A stretch of DNA of 64,000 bases from Clavelina lepadiformis (lineage: Eukaryota; Chordata; Ascidiacea; Aplousobranchia; Clavelinidae). The translations under genes and the position numbers were made by a program. Positions 37,119 through 50,509 of the stretch are shown here, one piece after another; positions within the stretch are counted from its first letter, which is position 1; every line of letters starts with the position of its first letter. The stretch spans positions 1,366,501-1,430,500 of the forward strand of contig NC_135247.1 of assembly GCF_947623445.1 (NCBI RefSeq). Direction: 5' to 3'. The notes beneath the pieces are model-generated. The model was not told the origin of the DNA. It did not search any database and saw only the letters and a list, made by a program, of their open reading frames with translations.

Positions 37119-38999
37119 GCAAAATGAGTTCTTCAGTTAGAAACAAACAATGTGCTTGTCCAGCTGGAAGTTTTCAGCTGCAACCAACAGCAGGGTGCCA
37201 ATCTAGCAATCAACGTCTGCTGTTCATTATTTCACCAACAGCAGCCTGGTGCTATGTCACCAACAGCAGCTTAGCGTTACACTTCATCGCCAGCAGCCTT
37301 TCAATTACTGAGCAGTAAACAATAACAGGGTTCTTTTTGAAAACCACCTTTCTTCTTGTTACAACCCTGCCCCTCTAAATCACTATTCAAAAATTATTTG
37401 ACGTCACCAATAGCAGAGTGGTATATCGATCAGTAACCACGTGATGTCATCAATTGCAGGATGCTACTGAAAAACAGCAGGCTGCAATTGATGACGTCAG
37501 TAAAAATAATTTTGCATGTGCGTAGTTAAAACTGTTATTGAGTATTTAGAATTAGATGGTCTGATAGTGATAGGCCTAGGTAAAGAGAAAATAAATACGT
37601 TATAATTAGACTTAGTCTAGTTATCTAGTAGTAACCTTTGACTAAATTTCATTAATAATATAACAGCGTGGATTCTTTGTTAAATGTTAGTTGATAAATC
37701 AGGGATAGATTGAGATGAGTGTGTAGGCTAGCAACTTGAAGGTTGGACTGAACGAGAAAAACACGCTGAATCAGTTTATCTGTGAATCATTCATAGGCCT
37801 ACAGGCCTAGGCTATACAATACCAATTTTGCCAATGACATAACACCAGCCTAGTATCAAATATACAGGTTATGTAAATTTTTGCACGACAGCCTTATGTA
37901 AGGTCTATGCATTGTCACAAAATTTGGTGTGACGCCTGTGACGGTCGCTTTTAGCCTACTAAAGCTCCAGACTGCAGAGTATGGCCATTTTTAGCAAGAT
38001 CTTAGGTGCATCAAACAACCAAAAATGACAAGTGCTGTTCGCAAAAATGCTCACACTCAATGGAAGCGCACTTAGGTGCGCAATTACACAGTAATGTACA
38101 CAGTTTGACTTCAAAATCAATTTTTGAATCAATTGAAAGTTGAGTGCTCAGAAGTTCTGTCAAAGTCATTAACTGCAAAATAACGCACCTTAAGTGCGGC
38201 ACTAAAGCTCATGAAAAGCAGTATTGAGTGCGCCTATGCCAAACTCTGTAGCCTGGCGAAGGCTTAAGTCAGCCAAATTCCTGACGGTCTCAATGACCAC
38301 CTTTCGCGACACCAAACACGCACTATGCGGCATTTTACAGTAGCCGTTAATATTAGACCTTTTTTCCAATTAACTAAAATAAGACCAATTTTGCCGCATT
38401 CACTACCTAAAAATTACGAAATATGAAGGTAAGTCTATGGTCACTATAAAGCAAACAGCAAAATTGATCCGGCAAAATAAACTAGCCTAGTCAAATGACT
38501 AGAAAAATAAAAAATCCAATTCGCATAATTTCCAAATAATGAAAATTACTATTCTACAAAGCGAAGTTAACGGAAAAATCACACTAGCGCTAGGGCGAGA
38601 CCTTTTAGCCGATAAGCCTAGAAGTCCGTAAAAAGTTAAAGTTTTCATTTTCACAACACGTGTACATTATTTCAAGTTAAACATAACTTACTAGATGCTA
38701 AAATTCCTGACATTAGAGCACTTTTTAGAATTATTCCCGGACACAGATTTCAACATCAAAATTCCGGACGTATTTCAACCCTAGCTTAAATTGACAAGAA
38801 CGTGAAAGAGCTTGGTGTGCTCCTGATCATAGTGGAAAGTGTGGCGCCTGCACGCATAAGCATAAAAGACCGAATTAAGATGTGAAATAGGTATACAAGG
38901 CTTTGACAGCTTCTGAGGTTACTATGAATGCTGAATTATTATTACCATTAATTCTAATACATATATACACATTTTTAATTAAAGGAATGTGCTGCTTTC
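37119..38999. other. Intergenic with CAGCAG-rich repeat, upstream of MRPL32
   Basis: Positions 37124-37510 contain many spaced CAACAGCAG/CTGCAATT words and two related blocks of the form GATGACGTCA, which look like a degenerate repeat rather than coding DNA. The remainder to 39.0 kb shows no gene. The last few hundred bases should hold the MRPL32 promoter. A TTTTTAATTAAAG just before 38986 could serve as a splice acceptor for a 5' non-coding or trans-spliced leader, but this is speculative. Confidence 0.4.
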
Positions 39000-39017
39000 T
39001 TGACTTATTCAAACAGA

Positions 39018-39488
39018 ATGTTACATGCAGCCTCTGGGGTTTTGTGGAGGCGTTTTCTTAAAGAGCCATTATCTACTGCTTTCATTATTCAAAGGAATAT
39101 CAGTTTGACTGCAGTAAGTTTAACAAAATGTCCTCCAAAGCGCAGAAGAACGATCGAAACCATTCGAAGAAAAAGATATAATCTACGAAAATTTTTCCCT
39201 CTGACACGTTCCTGGCACAACATAATTCCTTGCGACACATGCGGAGGATACCATAGGAAGTGGCTGCTTTGCCCAACTTGCTACGATCAAACAAGATACG
39301 AAACTGAAATGGTCCGAAAGGTTTTAAGGGAAAGAAATGAAGAGTTATCAGAAGAATCTGTCCTAAAATACAGAAACGACAATGAACATTTGGATCTTAG
39401 TGATGGAGGTGCGCGGCGTGTCATAAACATCGAACACCGAGATAGACCAGCAGGATGGTTTAGTGAGAGTCTTTGGAAACGACCGTGA
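39018..39488 (+). CDS. MRPL32: Mitochondrial large ribosomal subunit protein bL32m
   Basis: A single open exon of 156 residues from the ATG at 39018 to TGA at 39488. The frame opens a few codons upstream without an ATG, so this Met is the likely start. The first about 40 residues are basic and hydroxylated, as expected of a mitochondrial targeting sequence. The core has PPKRRRTIETIRRKRYN, matching the bL32 signature PK-RRT, and a zinc site of Cys72-x2-Cys75 and Cys85-x2-Cys88 (CDTCGGYHRKWLLCPTC). The C-terminus HRDRPAGWFSE matches the ERDRKRPSWF-type tail of animal MRPL32. The protein is a structural component of the mitoribosome large subunit. The next gene begins 355 bp downstream on the same strand. 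Confidence 0.9.
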   Translation: MLHAASGVLWRRFLKEPLSTAFIIQRNISLTAVSLTKCPPKRRRTIETIRRKRYNLRKFFPLTRSWHNIIPCDTCGGYHRKWLLCPTCYDQTRYETEMVRKVLRERNEELSEESVLKYRNDNEHLDLSDGGARRVINIEHRDRPAGWFSESLWKRP

Positions 39489-39843
39489 CTTGATTCAATT
39501 ATGATTCATGGTTCTGGTTGCTGCCGACAACCCTTAAACGACAACCCCTTAACTTAAACGTAAAGAATGGAGTGCTGTTTCTTTTCTATGCTCTAACATC
39601 TGTATTGGCTTGCATATACAATTTTTGAATTGTGTTAGTAGTTTTTGATAGCTATGTGATACCACTTTTATATGCTTATCACCATTTCATGTTTTTTTGG
39701 GTGCTTACACCTTTTTCAAATTTCATTCAGTAAAAAATTTTGGCTTTTCCATTAAAAAATTATATGTATGCTTGGGATTTTTGTTATCAGGTATTTAGTA
39801 ACAAAATAATTTCCTATTTTTAAATTAATTGATTAATTGTAAA

Positions 39844-42800
39844 ATGTTCAAAAAATTACGTCAAAAAATTGAAAATGTTGATGGAAGCGCGGCATCCCCA
39901 GTTAAGGAAGGAGTACCTAGCACGCCATCAAGTGTACGTAGGAACGAGGAGGGGCGACGAGGAAGCAGAGCTCTTCTACGAAAATCTGAAAGTTTGACCT
40001 CATTAAATGGATCAGAGTCTGACATGGTAAATAGGTTGTGTTATATCTGACATATATATATGTCTAGGAGTGTGAAATTTTGTGATGTTTAAATGAACAG
40101 TATTTTGTCTTAACTTCGACATTGTTATCAGCCAAATGAATCTTCCACAAAAGAAGATCTATCTGTGATGGTAATGAACAGAACTGCTCAAGTAAAACGC
40201 CTTGAAGTTAAACTGGCCGGTAAGAAAATTTTTCATTTTTATATAGGCCTATATATTGATTTTTCTATGATTCAGTTTTATGTAACAATAAAGGAGCATA
40301 AGTAGAATAGATTTAAGCAGCAAATAATACTGTCACATCATCGAAATAAGAAATATGTACATTTTTACTAGAATATGGTCAGTCTTTGAAAGAACGAACT
40401 CGGGAATGTGAGAAACTTTCAAATGCACTTGAAAAACAACAAGATAACGCTCTTCGTAAGTTAAATGAACTCAATGAAACATACACAAATAATAAAAAGC
40501 GATCTGATGCAACCATTTCACGCCTTGAAGAAGTGGAGAAAGAACTTCAATCTTCAGTTAACAGCTTAGAAGAGGTACAAGCCTCAGGCTTATTTGTTTA
40601 TGGGTTGTCAAAGGACATATGTACTTTCTTGATCTTAAAAACTGCCTGAATGCAATCATGAATACAGTGGTCAGTAATTCTACGTAACTGAGCTATAATT
40701 ATGAGGTCTATGTATATGGATGTATTTTATGAAGTTTGTAAAAAAGACTAATGTACAGCCATTGTATATATTTTGAATTATCGCACTACTTATGCACCTT
40801 TTGATGATAAACTTTCCATTAATCTTGCAGGAGAATAACAAACTTCAGACTCGTGTGGACGAATGGCGAGCCAAGGAAGAAGAATTTGAGAAACAAAAAA
40901 ATGAATTTTATGAAAAACGAGACAACCGGGAGGAACTCCACGATCTTCAACGTCAAGAACTGGCCAAGCTGAAACACATGGTAACGTCAATTTCTTTTTT
41001 ATGAAACCAGGTTGCTATCATCAGTTGACTCGAGTATTTGTGAATAGCATATATTGACTTTAATATATGATTGACTTTTCAATGTGATAGTCAGGGTAAA
41101 ATAACAAAAATACTAAAAATACTCAGCCAATGTAATGTAGCATGCGAAACAAGCTTAGCAATCATGTACTCATCCACCTGCCTGGTGCATAATTTGCTTA
41201 TGTTGTTTCTCTCCAGTTGATGAACAGAGAAAAGCAATGCAAAGATGTCCAGTTGGAGCTTGACGAGAACGTTGCAAATTTAATTCAGAGTCAAGATCAA
41301 TGCGAAGGTTTAGAGAAACAAGTTTACAATCTCACAAGGTCAATGGAAGAAACACAATCTTCTCTCGTGAAAACAATTCAACAGAGGTATTTATCTCTGT
41401 CTTTTACTACACGTTACACCTGTATTGTGACATGGAACAGACATACGGTACATTAGCAAAAATTTTGACATGACCAACATATTATACAGTGACTTGTTTA
41501 ACAGCTTTAGTTTTAAATTTCAGAGACGATTTGCAACAGTCATTTGAAAAGAGTGAAAAAGCTGCCAAAAAATTAACATCAAATAATGTGGATTTGAAAG
41601 ATAAACTCTCCAGTCTTGCTTTAGATCTACAAAAGGTTGCTATGCGTTGTTTTTAAGTTCAATAGCAAATTTAGAAGCTAGAAATGCTTATTGGCTTATT
41701 ATGCGCACATAATTTGCGATCTCTAATGCTATTTAAACGCTACAATATGTTTCCTTATTGTATGCAGTAGCTGTACAATAATCAGAGTTCCTTTGGGTTG
41801 TATTTATTACTGCTAAACTGATTTAGATTTCTTTATTTTATTTCTACCTGGTAATAACTGTTTGAGCATTCTTAATTCTCTTCTAAACAGTCAACGGTCA
41901 TTCTTGTTTTTCATTTTCACATCAACATCATCTTGCATGTAGGCTCGTAGTGCGCTATCCAGTGTAGAGACCTCCCATAGTAGTTTGTCAGACAAATATG
42001 AGTACTTGAAACACAGTAGCGAGGCTGTTCTTAACAAGGTACTTGGTTGTTCGTGATTTTCCTGCTACTAACGAGTCATTGTTATTTTCTGTGCTTTTAT
42101 GTTATTTCCAGACTCAGATTTGTTGTTTTTAGCGTTTCCATTTCATTTTAATTAACAATCACTTGACACCTGTAAATTTTAAATTATTTGTGATTTTTAG
42201 AATGATAACAATACAGATGCTGTGATGTAATAATAATGATTATGACATCGTAAATCTGTGATTGACAGGCTCAGAATGAAGCACAGGAGAAGCAGAGCTT
42301 GATCGATCATCTTGAGCATAAGTTGAAAACAATGGAACAACGATCAAACACAGAAAAGCTTCCGGAAGATGAGAAGATAAAAGCTCTTCTTGATGAAGTA
42401 GGCTTTGTAGCATACAACTGAATGGTAGAAGGGTTAAAAATAGAATGTCTTTGGAGAGTACGGCCCCTGTTTCTGGTCAATTAAAAAGATCCTGATTCAA
42501 TACTTATGGCAGTTTGTTGTGTGAGGCAATCCTATCGTTGTAATCGGGCTTAGGTTATACGGACATTAGAGACCCACATAGGCAATGGGTATGATTTTAG
42601 CAATGCATTGTGGGTGTGGTTACTGGCTTGACAAACGCCGAGTATATGGAATGTAGATATATAGATTTGTTATCCGGATTTTACAACTATTTGTCTAGTC
42701 CTACTTGTGATGTTTGAGAAAGATCTCTTGAATGCATCTATGGCAAATGCACACAGACAAGCAAAACATTAATTTTTATCACTTTGAAAGCGCTTTTAGC

Positions 42801-45800
42801 ATTGGTACGTTAAATATGGTTGTGTCCTTATTGATACTTCCACAAATTAAAAGACTGGTTTCAAAGAAAAGAAATACGTTCACTGTTTCTGATATGTTTC
42901 ACCAAATATGTGTATTGCCTCGAAATAAAATTTTCTCAAATGAACCAAACGACAGTGACCAAATTATATTTGACGCAGAGAATTTCACTTGAAAAAAAAC
43001 TTGAAGAATCTCGACAGCAGCTCATGAACATCAAGTCCACGTGGTCCGACAAAATCAATCAACTTGAGACACAGGTAATGACTCTGCCACACTTTAGCAT
43101 AGCCTGTTGAAGTCAGTGCGACAATGAACACTGCTTTTAGGTGACTCATTTAAATCATAAACTAGCAGAAGACAGCGAGGAATTGAAGCAAAAGAACAAC
43201 GAGCTTGCACAAGTGAAGGAAGAAATGAACGGAAAAGTAACCAATCTTAAGCTTTCATATAACCTCTAATACTTGTGCTCTCTCCAAAACTTATTTGTTT
43301 ATTACACTGTAGCTGTATTCAATAGGACTGTGGTTGCATTCAATGACGTTGAAAGTCGTTTTTATATTTTTGGTTGAATAGATCAAAGTCTTGTCTTCGA
43401 GACTTGAAGACCTTGAGAAGAGTAATTGTGACCTGACATCCCACAATGATTCCATCCTGCAACAGATGACTGAGTTGGAAGCAACCTTGATTGAAAAGGT
43501 GACTTTCATAAAAAATATTATGAATATTGATGAAAATATTTAAAAAACATTGCCAGTATTGAATTCACTAGTAAAAACTTAACAAATCTTCAAAGTAAAC
43601 CTGCCATCAGTCGCATTCAGTTAAACGTAAACCTAAAATTTTGTTAAACTCAGTCATTATAAACATAGTATAATGCCACGATTACTTTGCACTTGACTGA
43701 CCCAGTAAATTCATTCTGTAAAGTATGAGGATGGAATCCGACTCAAATAAAGTTTTCATTTGAATGTTAATTCATATTCTAGCAAGCCCTACATGACTTA
43801 ACAATGAGCAAAGCAAAACAAAGAGAATCGGAACAAATGGAACAGTCAAGAAATGCTGAAGGAGACTTGAGGACAAAAATCAACGAATTGTCAAATAAAA
43901 TAAAGCAACAGGATGATGTCGCCAATAGACTAGAGGTGTGGAAGTGAAGAAGTAGTTTCTCAGTTTTCAACAATAGTTTGTTTTTGCTTCAACATTTTTT
44001 TCTTTGAAATTCTGCATCAACCTGCATATATTTGTCTGTAGAATGAGATAAAACAACTTAAAAGCGAGAAAGAAGCAATTGTCTCGTCCATGCAATCTCA
44101 AATTGATGATTTGTCGGCAGAAATGGACAGAAAATCTGTGAGCATTATATACCTACATGTCCACGAATAAGCTTTATTGAACAAATGATGACGTGTTACC
44201 CATTTGCGCAGTTGTACTTGTCATTTGCTGGAGTTTTACTTCATCATGGAACGAATAACATCATTTGTTCCTCTTTGTCTAATTCCTAATATTACCTAAG
44301 TGATGCCGTTAATCGGGGGGAAAATGTATTTCTGTGTTGTAATCTCGCTTACCATGACGTCATTTTAGATGCTTTTTGTGCCCGAAAGTTGTACCAGATA
44401 CTAAGCCTAACAGAATATGAAAATGATTTTCTGAAACTCACAATTAACTCGGAATAATATCAAGGAAAGTCAGAATTAAGATGATTTTAATGCGATATTT
44501 TCTCCAGGCTGAAATGGCGAGTAGAGAGAAGATCAACGGAGAGATGGCGTTGTCTCTTGAAGAAGTCCGGCGTGATCGAGATGAGTTAAGGAAGGTCAGA
44601 GTTATGTTGGAGGAAAATGCCAAAAGACATCAGAAGAAGCAGGAAGAAGCTCTGAAAGAAGTAGAATCACTAACAGCAGGTCTCAATCGTCTGTTGTGCA
44701 GTTATCAATGTTGATCCCTTTACAAATGATATCGATAACACGTTAAGTTACTTTGACGTGTTTCAGTTGAAATGTTTTCAACTGTGTTTGAATTAACAAA
44801 CAGTAAATTAACGTTCTTACATTGTAATTTGTTTCACTGATGACAGTTAATTATGTTTCTTAGCTTCATGTTTTCTTGTTGTTTTGATGCTGGACAGAAA
44901 TTTCAGTAAACTTCATAATTTTGTAACTTCCATTCACCTCCAGAACTGAACGAGTTGAAAGAAGATCTCCAGAAGTCGGAATCCAGGTTCCAAAAGACAA
45001 AGAGTTTGCTGGAGGAAGCTCAGGTTGAGTTGGATGCAAAGCACGAAGGTCTGGTGAGGAGCCAGGGAGCATCAAAAGAGCAGGAAGATCAACTCCGGGA
45101 TCTCACACAGAAGGTTGCTCTAAAATACAATCCATATGATATTACTAGTTAACAACTAAAAGGTCTTATGCTATAACTTAATGTTAGTAAGTTATCAACT
45201 TATTTGTATAAGCAATAAGCGTCCTAGGTCAGCTGTGTCTGACTAAAATTCGTAATGAGCGAGAACTGATGTCCATTTTTCATGGAAACACTGAAACAGC
45301 ATAGTAAATAATTTATTGTACAGTTTGTATATGCATTGTATTGTATGCTGTAGCTGTCCTGTCCCGACTGAAAGTACTGTGCTTGGTACATTTGAAAGGT
45401 GTTTAACAGCTTGGACATGTGTGGTTTTTTTAACGTTTCAGCTGACAGATCTTGAATCAACCCTTGACACTCGAACGAAAGAGCTGATGATGTGTAAGGA
45501 AGAAATCGCTTCACTTAAGGCAAGTATCTGGAAGTCCGCTTTCTGTTCATTGTTGGTTGCAAGGATCAAACAATTCTCGTTTATGACAGAACAATCAAGC
45601 GGAGGAGGGTGAAGAGGTGAAGATGTTGCGTCTGGAGAGGAGCAGTCTGGAGGATAGACTTCTGGAGAAAGATCGAACGTTGAAGCTGCATCAACAGAGA
45701 ATCAATGACATCAAGAAGGCCCTCCAGAAGGAAGTGGTAAGCCGGCCCGACCAAACAATGACCGATATTTCGAAATTATCCTCAAACTATCATTTCAATT

Positions 45801-46565
45801 CAATGTTGTACATTTGTGATCTTATTCTAACTTTACACGCTATACTACAAGGTATGATAAAACAATTGCCGTTTGTGACGTCAAATTCTCTATTGTCTAG
45901 AACAAGAGCAAGCAACCGGAAAGATCAAGGTCCGGTGACCCTGGGCAACAGTCAGCGCGAGTGTCAAGTTCACGTCTTCGGAACGACGACACCAACCCGA
46001 CAGAAAACGGAGTGTCACGTCATAATGGTATGGCTTCGGTGCCGGAAGTGGACCCTATACCGTCCCTATTGTCCGGGGACATGTCCCTAGACGACCCGTC
46101 CCTAAGCGAAGGACAGCGAGACATTGTTGTCAAATATTTAAAACACGTCGTCTTAAAGTTCTTGTCATGCGGTCAATCGGAGGTAAGTTCGATTATGACG
46201 TGATAATGCATTGATAAATAATTTGATTGAAATGTTCCCGCGCTTTTCAGGCTCAGCAGTTGATCAAGGCGATGTCGGCGATATTGCGCTTCACAAATGA
46301 CGAAGAAAAGTTAGTTCGAGAAGTCTTAGACTACAGAGTGGGTGACTTTCCACTTTTCCCCGAGCTTTAAAATATGGTTGACGTGGCTCTATGTTTTATA
46401 AAGCAGCTGGGTGATTTCTTTCTTAGCAAACAAGTCTGATTTTATTTTCAGTGTTTCCAACTTGATTTTTTTGCTTCGCAGTCTTCCTGGTTTGCGTCGC
46501 GCCCAAACACAAAATCGGTTTTGAAACCTTCATTTAAAGGAAGAAGTCGCCATCAGAGGCGCTGA
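39844..46565 (+). CDS. GOLGA1: Golgin-97, GRIP-domain trans-Golgi coiled-coil protein
   Basis: Twenty coding exons: 39844-40026, 40132-40219, 40372-40574, 40831-40980, 41217-41386, 41524-41635, 41943-42038, 42269-42397, 42979-43074, 43141-43236, 43382-43498, 43783-43935, 44042-44137, 44508-44679, 44944-45113, 45442-45519, 45605-45736, 45901-46182, 46251-46337, 46482-46565. The total is 2694 nt, 897 residues, all in phase; vertebrate golgin-97 is about 767. It begins MFKKLRQKIEN, like golgin-97, then a Ser-rich head with KSESLTSLNGSES. A long coiled coil follows, including KLSNALEKQQDNALRKLNE and ELHDLQRQELAKLKHM, both close to vertebrate golgin-97. The GRIP domain (about residues 818-870) has VKYLKHVVLKFLSC, with the key Tyr826 for Arl1 binding, then SSWFASRP near the end. 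By family it tethers endosome-derived vesicles at the trans-Golgi. The intron after 45519 has a GC donor. The acceptor of exon 17 at 45605 is the least certain. Confidence 0.93.
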
Positions 46566-46850
46566 ACATTTAACGTCGTCATCACCCCGAGCATGACGTC
46601 ACACGGACGTAATGTACCTCATATTCCGCAATATGAAGCTATTGATGGTGGGAGTCGGAATTTATGTTGTACGCATTCAAGTGAGAATATATAGCATGTT
46701 GCTATAAAAGTTTTACAATGGTGCAAGAATTTGTGTTTTATTCCCGGTATGTTCCACCTGCTTTGCCAAGTATTTTATTTCTCTTAGTATTTATTTTAAC
46801 CAAAAGACAATATTAGTTCAGATGTGTTATTCATAGTTTAACTTTGTTGT

Positions 46851-46856
46851 AATAAA
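46851..46856 (+). terminator. GOLGA1: Candidate polyadenylation signal of GOLGA1
   Basis: AATAAA about 290 bp downstream of the GOLGA1 stop codon on the same strand. It is a canonical hexamer at a plausible distance; the cleavage site is not visible. Confidence 0.55.
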
Positions 46857-46859
46857 GTG

Positions 46860-48604
46860 CAATAGCTATTTCACCTGGCATTGTGTGGTATTACAGCGAC
46901 GTTATGTACGAGTATTTAGACTGTCCTTTAAAGCAATTTTATGGCGGCTGCATTACCCTAAAACCGCGCATGGGCCTTTGTCAGCGGGCGTCAAGACTAG
47001 AATGTTAACCGCGGTCGCGACACGGAAACAAAATGATAAATATTAAAATATAACCAACAACGTTTTAAGTTACCCAGCTATGAAGGACAAACCTTAAATT
47101 AGCTTTCTGGTTGGACTGCACAACGCGAGTGGAGGCCCGCATCATGCTAAGTATGCAAAGCTTTGAATTGAAGTAACTACGCAATTGACATGGACAACTA
47201 GGCCAATTCCCCTGGTTCGTAGTTTAATAATCCTTTTCATTATTCTCCTTTATCGGTTGTTGGTGTTTGATTGTGCTTCAAACCGTTTCTAATGGACTCT
47301 CATGAAAAAAAAACTGTTATGCAGACACTGGGTGTAACAAATGGATTATGCAAGCACCAACTCAAGCAGGTATTCTGTAAGCATCAGGCCTAACATATAT
47401 ACAAGCGCTGGTTTATTAGTATATTACGTAGGCTACAAGTATAAGTTACTAAGTAGGCTATTACAATCACACAGGAAGTTTACAGAAATGAGAATATTAT
47501 ATAAAAACAAAACTGATTGAGAAATGATTACCTGCGTACAACACCTGGTGTTCCCATGCAATTATCAATAGAAGTAGGCCTACTAACCGGGGTCCCGCGT
47601 TGCTTAATATCAAATTTATCAGCAGTTACTCATTAAAAATTCTTTGATTTACCTGAATTGTCTAACAAAGTAGTAGAGAGTGCCATCTGCAGCCTGAGAA
47701 ACCTTTATTTCCATCACTTGTTTTAAATATAGCACCAGCCCCACATTTCTAACTTTTTGGTTAATCCGAAAGGAGGTGCTACCCACGTAAAAGTCCTGTT
47801 TTTAATAGCGTTTTACTTAGAAGTAAGTTAGTTAAATCTTTAGTTTTTACTTCAAATGGAAGTTGATCAACAGTAGCCTAAACAGAGAATTAGTATCCAA
47901 TTTATGCCGGAAAACTGTTAAGGTTTAAACTTAAGCTACGTTGCTTTTGTGTGCCAGAACATATTAAAAATTATCCACTGTCGATTCCAAACCAATTCTC
48001 TCTTGTTTCGTGAAAGGTTGTTCAAGATCATAGCAGATAAGGTTAGATTAAGTTGCTTTCATTCACTAACTCCTTGACAGAAGTACAACTATAAGTTAAT
48101 CGCTGTTCGCCTAATTGCGCTTAAAATCTTCCCCTCCCTCACTATGTTCACAAATTCACTCGCTCGTTCCCACCTGTCCAGTGTTCATCACGTTCTCCTC
48201 CATGCAGGTCTGCGTGCCTGGACAGGTTTTGTATGTTTTTCAACAGCCAGGGTGTTGTTTCTGCTGATAGCAGAAGCATTGTGACAGTCTATGGAATAAT
48301 TGACCTATTTTCTAAATAAGTTCAACAAGCTGTTATTCAGGTTGTTTCCTGATAAGTGCATTATCTTGTTGGTGCAATATTGGCAGAAATGTTCATATGT
48401 TGCTGATAAATTCAAATAAAAGTTCGGTAATACTTATACTTTTTCTGATTTTACGTTATGAAAAATTTGATAGTTTTGGTCTTTGACGTTTAGTTAAATG
48501 GAAATTTTGTTTGCACTTTGCTAAATGCGTGCGGTGCGACATTATTTTTGTTTGAAATGTGTTTTATAAGATGTCTAATGAGGAACTATTTGAAGGGGAT
48601 TTAC
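46860..48604. other. Intergenic, no gene seen
   Basis: AT-rich sequence without recognisable exons on either strand. No bounded repeat noticed apart from scattered TAGGCCTA palindromes (for example near 47576). Confidence 0.45.
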
Positions 48605-49326
48605 CCATAGATATCTTATATATAATAACTAGATATCCAACTCTCGCTGAAAAGTGAAGCAAGCCTGCGATGACACATGCGCCCAAAAGCGTTCGGAGAG
48701 AGTGAGACAAAGGCTAAAAACCAATTGTAAATTAGTTCTGTATACGCCTAATTCTATTGAAGTTTTTCGAAAAGCCGATGTGTTTGCACTGCGCTATCAT
48801 TGATTGTTTTTGTAAATATTTGTATTTTAGCGGTATCAATAAGTAAGCTTGCCTAGGCTAATTGCCTACCGGTACCGTATAGGCCTAGCATAAGGCAATG
48901 TGGTAGCCCTTCATTTGAGTAAGAGTTGCATGATCCAAAGCAAATGATTGATACATAAAACATTACTTTCCACAATTTATTGCCAGAAACATCCTACCAT
49001 TCGCACAAACTGCTCGCTAATGATACCGGTACGGTACGGGCCGTTCCAGTATCTGGGCCCATATTTAAACGCCAAACACCCTTTAACTGTGCAATTGAGC
49101 TTTAGCGATATTGCTTAGCATTGTCTGCATCAAAAAAACGTCTTTCCATTTCATAACTATTTGCCAATGTCACATAATCCTTTCATATGTTACATTCAAC
49201 ACATATGCGCCAGAGCGTTTCTGGTCGCATATGTTGACAAAATGGCGGACCCATACTGGCTTCACTTCTTAAAGCGCAAGCGCAAGGTAGTTGGATATCT
49301 AGTTATTATATATAAGATATCTATGG
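48605..49326. mobile_element. DNA element with perfect 38-bp inverted ends
   Basis: Positions 48605-48642 (starting CCATAGATATCTTATATATA) are repeated exactly as the reverse complement at 49289-49326. Weaker inverted similarity continues inward for roughly 60 bp (GAAAAGTGAAGC on the left against AAGAAGTGAAGCC on the right). The structure is that of a non-autonomous transposon of about 720 bp. I see no clear target duplication, and the outermost ends may extend a few bases (GGGG-containing on both sides). The plus-strand open frame near the right end covers the inverted repeat and is not convincing as a gene. Confidence 0.8.
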
Positions 49327-49839
49327 ATTTACCCCAGATGATTTCTGTCTCCATTAAACACTTTTGGTTTTTTGAGTTGTATTGAAGAGGCGTAGGTGGA
49401 GTGGATTTGTTTTTTTTTCTGCTTTTGCACTACGCTATTGAAAACCATAGTTCATCAATGTTTAAGTATTGGGTACAGGCTAGTTATATTATCAGAGTTT
49501 TATAAAATGTAAGATTAGACAAAGTTTAAAACTTAGCTTGATTTCAGGATTTGGTAGGAGTGTGTGATAATATTATTATGAATTAATGTAATATAAGATT
49601 GTGTACGACATAGAATTCTCATCTATCGAATCAGCGAAGCATAACACTGCGTGACGTAATCGATCTCTTTCTGCTTGCTGTGCGTGCAGTACGAGTTACC
49701 ACTTATCAGTCTCTTCTTGCTATTACGTTCAACGCCGCAACATGTCTATATGCTGTTGCTGTGACAATGTTCTATCTTGATGTATTCGTTCAAAGAAGCT
49801 TCAATATAATCAGAATATACATTTGTCAAGGTGTAAAAT

Positions 49840-49985
49840 GAATACTAAGATTAAGAAAAGCAGAACAACGACCTTGAGACTCATTTATCATCGAGGATAA
49901 TAAATAATTCAACAGACAAACATTGTAATTGAAGTGGTCGCTCTTACAGGTTAAGGAACGATAAACAACCACTTCATTAGAAGTG
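49840..49985. mobile_element. Partial inverted copy of the 36.5-kb hAT MITE
   Basis: The reverse complement of this stretch matches about 36630-36745 inside the 620-bp element: both contain TGTTTATCGTTCCTT, GACCACTTCAATTACAA, CCTCGATGATAAATGAGTCTC and GTCGTTGTT. No intact termini were found around it, so it is a fragment or strongly diverged copy. Confidence 0.7.
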
Positions 49986-50509
49986 CATCAAATATAGTTG
50001 GTACGCCAGTCTGGAAAGCATTTTGGCGAGATCTCAGGGGTGCAGGACGGCCAAAATTGGGATGCACCGGGTGTCAAATGGTGCAGTAGACAGCTATGTC
50101 GGTGCATTTTGCAGCTAACTCTAGCCTAAACGCCCTATACGCAAGTAGTTCAGCTTACACTTCCAGTGATAACAATACTAACTCATTATGCTACTTCGTT
50201 ATTGCAAGATCTTCCCTGCTAACCAGGTCAGATATATGACTTCACTTATACCAACTTTTTTTTTATTCTACCTGCAATGAAGGTAGGTTATGGTTTGATT
50301 TGGATGTATTACAACAAAGACTTGTAGTCCCCTACACCTTCAGCCTTAATAGATAACAGGTAGTATTGAGGTGTACTGTAGATAACATTATAGGTGTTTT
50401 TTCATCAGTTGGTTTGTAACGACCAAAATTACCAATATTTTTAAGACCAATTTTAAACATTTCTTGTATAAAATCATTAGTCTGAGCATAAGTAACATAT
50501 TCACTTATT

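Noticed and set aside
37124..37318. Plus-strand frame rich in Ser/Gln
   Set aside because: It is produced by the spaced CAGCAG-like repeat; composition follows the repeat, not a gene.
49161..49385. Plus-strand frame containing MADPYWLHFLKRKRK
   Set aside because: It runs through the right inverted repeat of the 48605-49326 element and has no recognisable domain.
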